Shown here piece by piece: positions 63,361-64,000 of a stretch of DNA of 64,000 bases. Each line of letters begins with the position of its first letter. Positions within the stretch are counted from its first letter, which is position 1. The translations under genes were made by a program, and so were the position numbers. The notes under the pieces were generated by a model. It was not told where the DNA came from, did not search any database, and saw only the letters and a program-made list of their open reading frames with translations. This DNA comes from Paraburkholderia sp. Tr-20389 (lineage in GTDB: Bacteria; Pseudomonadota; Gammaproteobacteria; Burkholderiales; Burkholderiaceae). The DNA is taken from the NCBI RefSeq assembly GCF_017104565.1, contig NZ_JAAGPD010000011.1:62001-126000 (forward strand). The letters are read 5' to 3'.

Positions 63361-64000
63361 ATGACGCAATCCCATCAAGCCACCCTGCTCGTCGAACTGC
63401 TGACCGAAGAACTGCCGCCGAAAGCGCTCGCGCGTCTCGGCGATGCATTCGCGGAAGGCATCGCGCAACGCCTCGCGGCGCGCGACCTGATCGAAGGCGA
63501 ATTGCAGTTCGAACGTTACGCGACGCCGCGACGTCTCGCCGTGACCGTGAAGAACGTGCGCAACGTCGCGCCCGAAAAACACGTGCGCGAAAAAGTGTTG
63601 CCCGTGTCCGTCGCACTCGATGCGAACGGCCAGCCCACGCCGCCGCTCGCGAAGAAGCTCGCCGCGCTCGGCTTCCCCGACTTCTCGGTGAACGACCTCG
63701 AACGCGCGAACGACGGCAAGGCGGAAGCATTCTTCCTGCGCTACGCGGCGCCCGGCGCGACGCTCGCCGAAGGCCTGCAGGCCGCGCTCGACGAAACGCT
63801 CGCGAAGCTGCCCATTCCCAAGGTGATGACGTACCAGCGCCCGGACGGCTCGAACGTGCAGTTCGTGCGCCCGGTGCATCGTCTGACCGTGTTGCACGAC
63901 AAAGAGATCGTGCCCGTCACGGCCTTCGGCATCGATGCCGACGACACCACGCTCGGCCATCGCTTCCTGTCCGAAGGCTTCGTGCAGATCCAGCATGCGG
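63361..64000 (+). CDS. glyS: Glycyl-tRNA synthetase beta chain, truncated by window edge
   Basis: First 213 codons of GlyS, the tRNA-binding subunit. [23 protein letters not shown] and [14 protein letters not shown], then [19 protein letters not shown] are standard for the N-terminal part. Start at 63361 follows GAGACCAAGAAG. The frame is open at the window end; the full protein is normally about 690-700 aa. Confidence 0.96.
   Translation, partial: MTQSHQATLLVELLTEELPPKALARLGDAFAEGIAQRLAARDLIEGELQFERYATPRRLAVTVKNVRNVAPEKHVREKVLPVSVALDANGQPTPPLAKKLAALGFPDFSVNDLERANDGKAEAFFLRYAAPGATLAEGLQAALDETLAKLPIPKVMTYQRPDGSNVQFVRPVHRLTVLHDKEIVPVTAFGIDADDTTLGHRFLSEGFVQIQHA

Overview
The window reads as a stretch of the main chromosome of a Burkholderiaceae bacterium, most likely Paraburkholderia or Burkholderia sensu lato. 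The reasons are very high G+C with strongly G/C-biased third codon positions, the order purC-purE-purK-sua5, fba-pyk-pgk together, recA-recX-sucC-sucD together, a pilin gene next to a PglL-type O-oligosaccharyltransferase, and the miaB-ybeZ-ybeY-corC-lnt-glyQ-glyS order. Most of the content is housekeeping, with no prophage, insertion-sequence transposase, plasmid function or CRISPR array. Genus is an inference; no 16S rRNA is present.

Layout. 1-8.9 kb (minus strand): glycolysis and purine genes (pgk, pyk, fba, purC, purE, purK, sua5) plus the AzlCD branched-chain amino acid exporter. 9.2-16.3 kb: ilvE, a small zinc-finger protein, waaF, an NTF2-like protein, a YheT-type hydrolase with a conserved unknown, a BepA-like M48 protease (minus) and moaC. 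16.4-25.0 kb (minus): recA (LexA box), recX, a DUF2889 protein, sucC-sucD, a TerC-family membrane protein, a type IV pilin-like protein and PglL. 25.3-29.7 kb: a two-component system, an MHS-family transporter and tRNA-Met. 29.8-34.6 kb: MarR with a DHA2 drug exporter, a GntR/FCD regulator divergent from galactonate dehydratase dgoD, and a small membrane protein. 34.7-41 kb: copC-copD, two c-type cytochromes, a hemolysin III homologue and rhlE. 41-48.2 kb: a ferritin-like diiron protein with a small putative flavin-binding partner, glpR, two small unknowns, glpD and glpK. 48.3-58.6 kb: a HAD phosphatase, FMN-riboswitch-controlled ribB, an XRE-cupin regulator, an MFS exporter with a VOC protein and a divergent LysR regulator, miaB, ybeZ, ybeY and chaC. 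59.5-64 kb: corC, lnt, glyQ and the start of glyS.

The most unusual feature is a pair of about 0.7-kb, almost fully palindromic repeats (cores 49103-49760 and 58662-59317). They lie in opposite orientation and bracket about 9 kb. Each has nested inverted repeats, two strong A/T-rich hairpins, an inner 27-bp inverted repeat and an 82-nt central loop that differs at one position between the copies, although the arms differ much more. They carry no convincing gene. The 3' ends of the three genes that run into them (HAD hydrolase, ribB, chaC) share a marked switch to T-ending codons. I do not recognise the element as a named family; it is the best candidate here for something undescribed.

Other points of note: a 160-codon open extension upstream of pyruvate kinase, a promoter plus terminator-like hairpin upstream of miaB (possible small RNA or attenuator), a pilin with an unusually long leader, a GntR regulator without a standard start codon facing a perfect 18-bp palindrome, and repeated operator-like motifs upstream of glpD.
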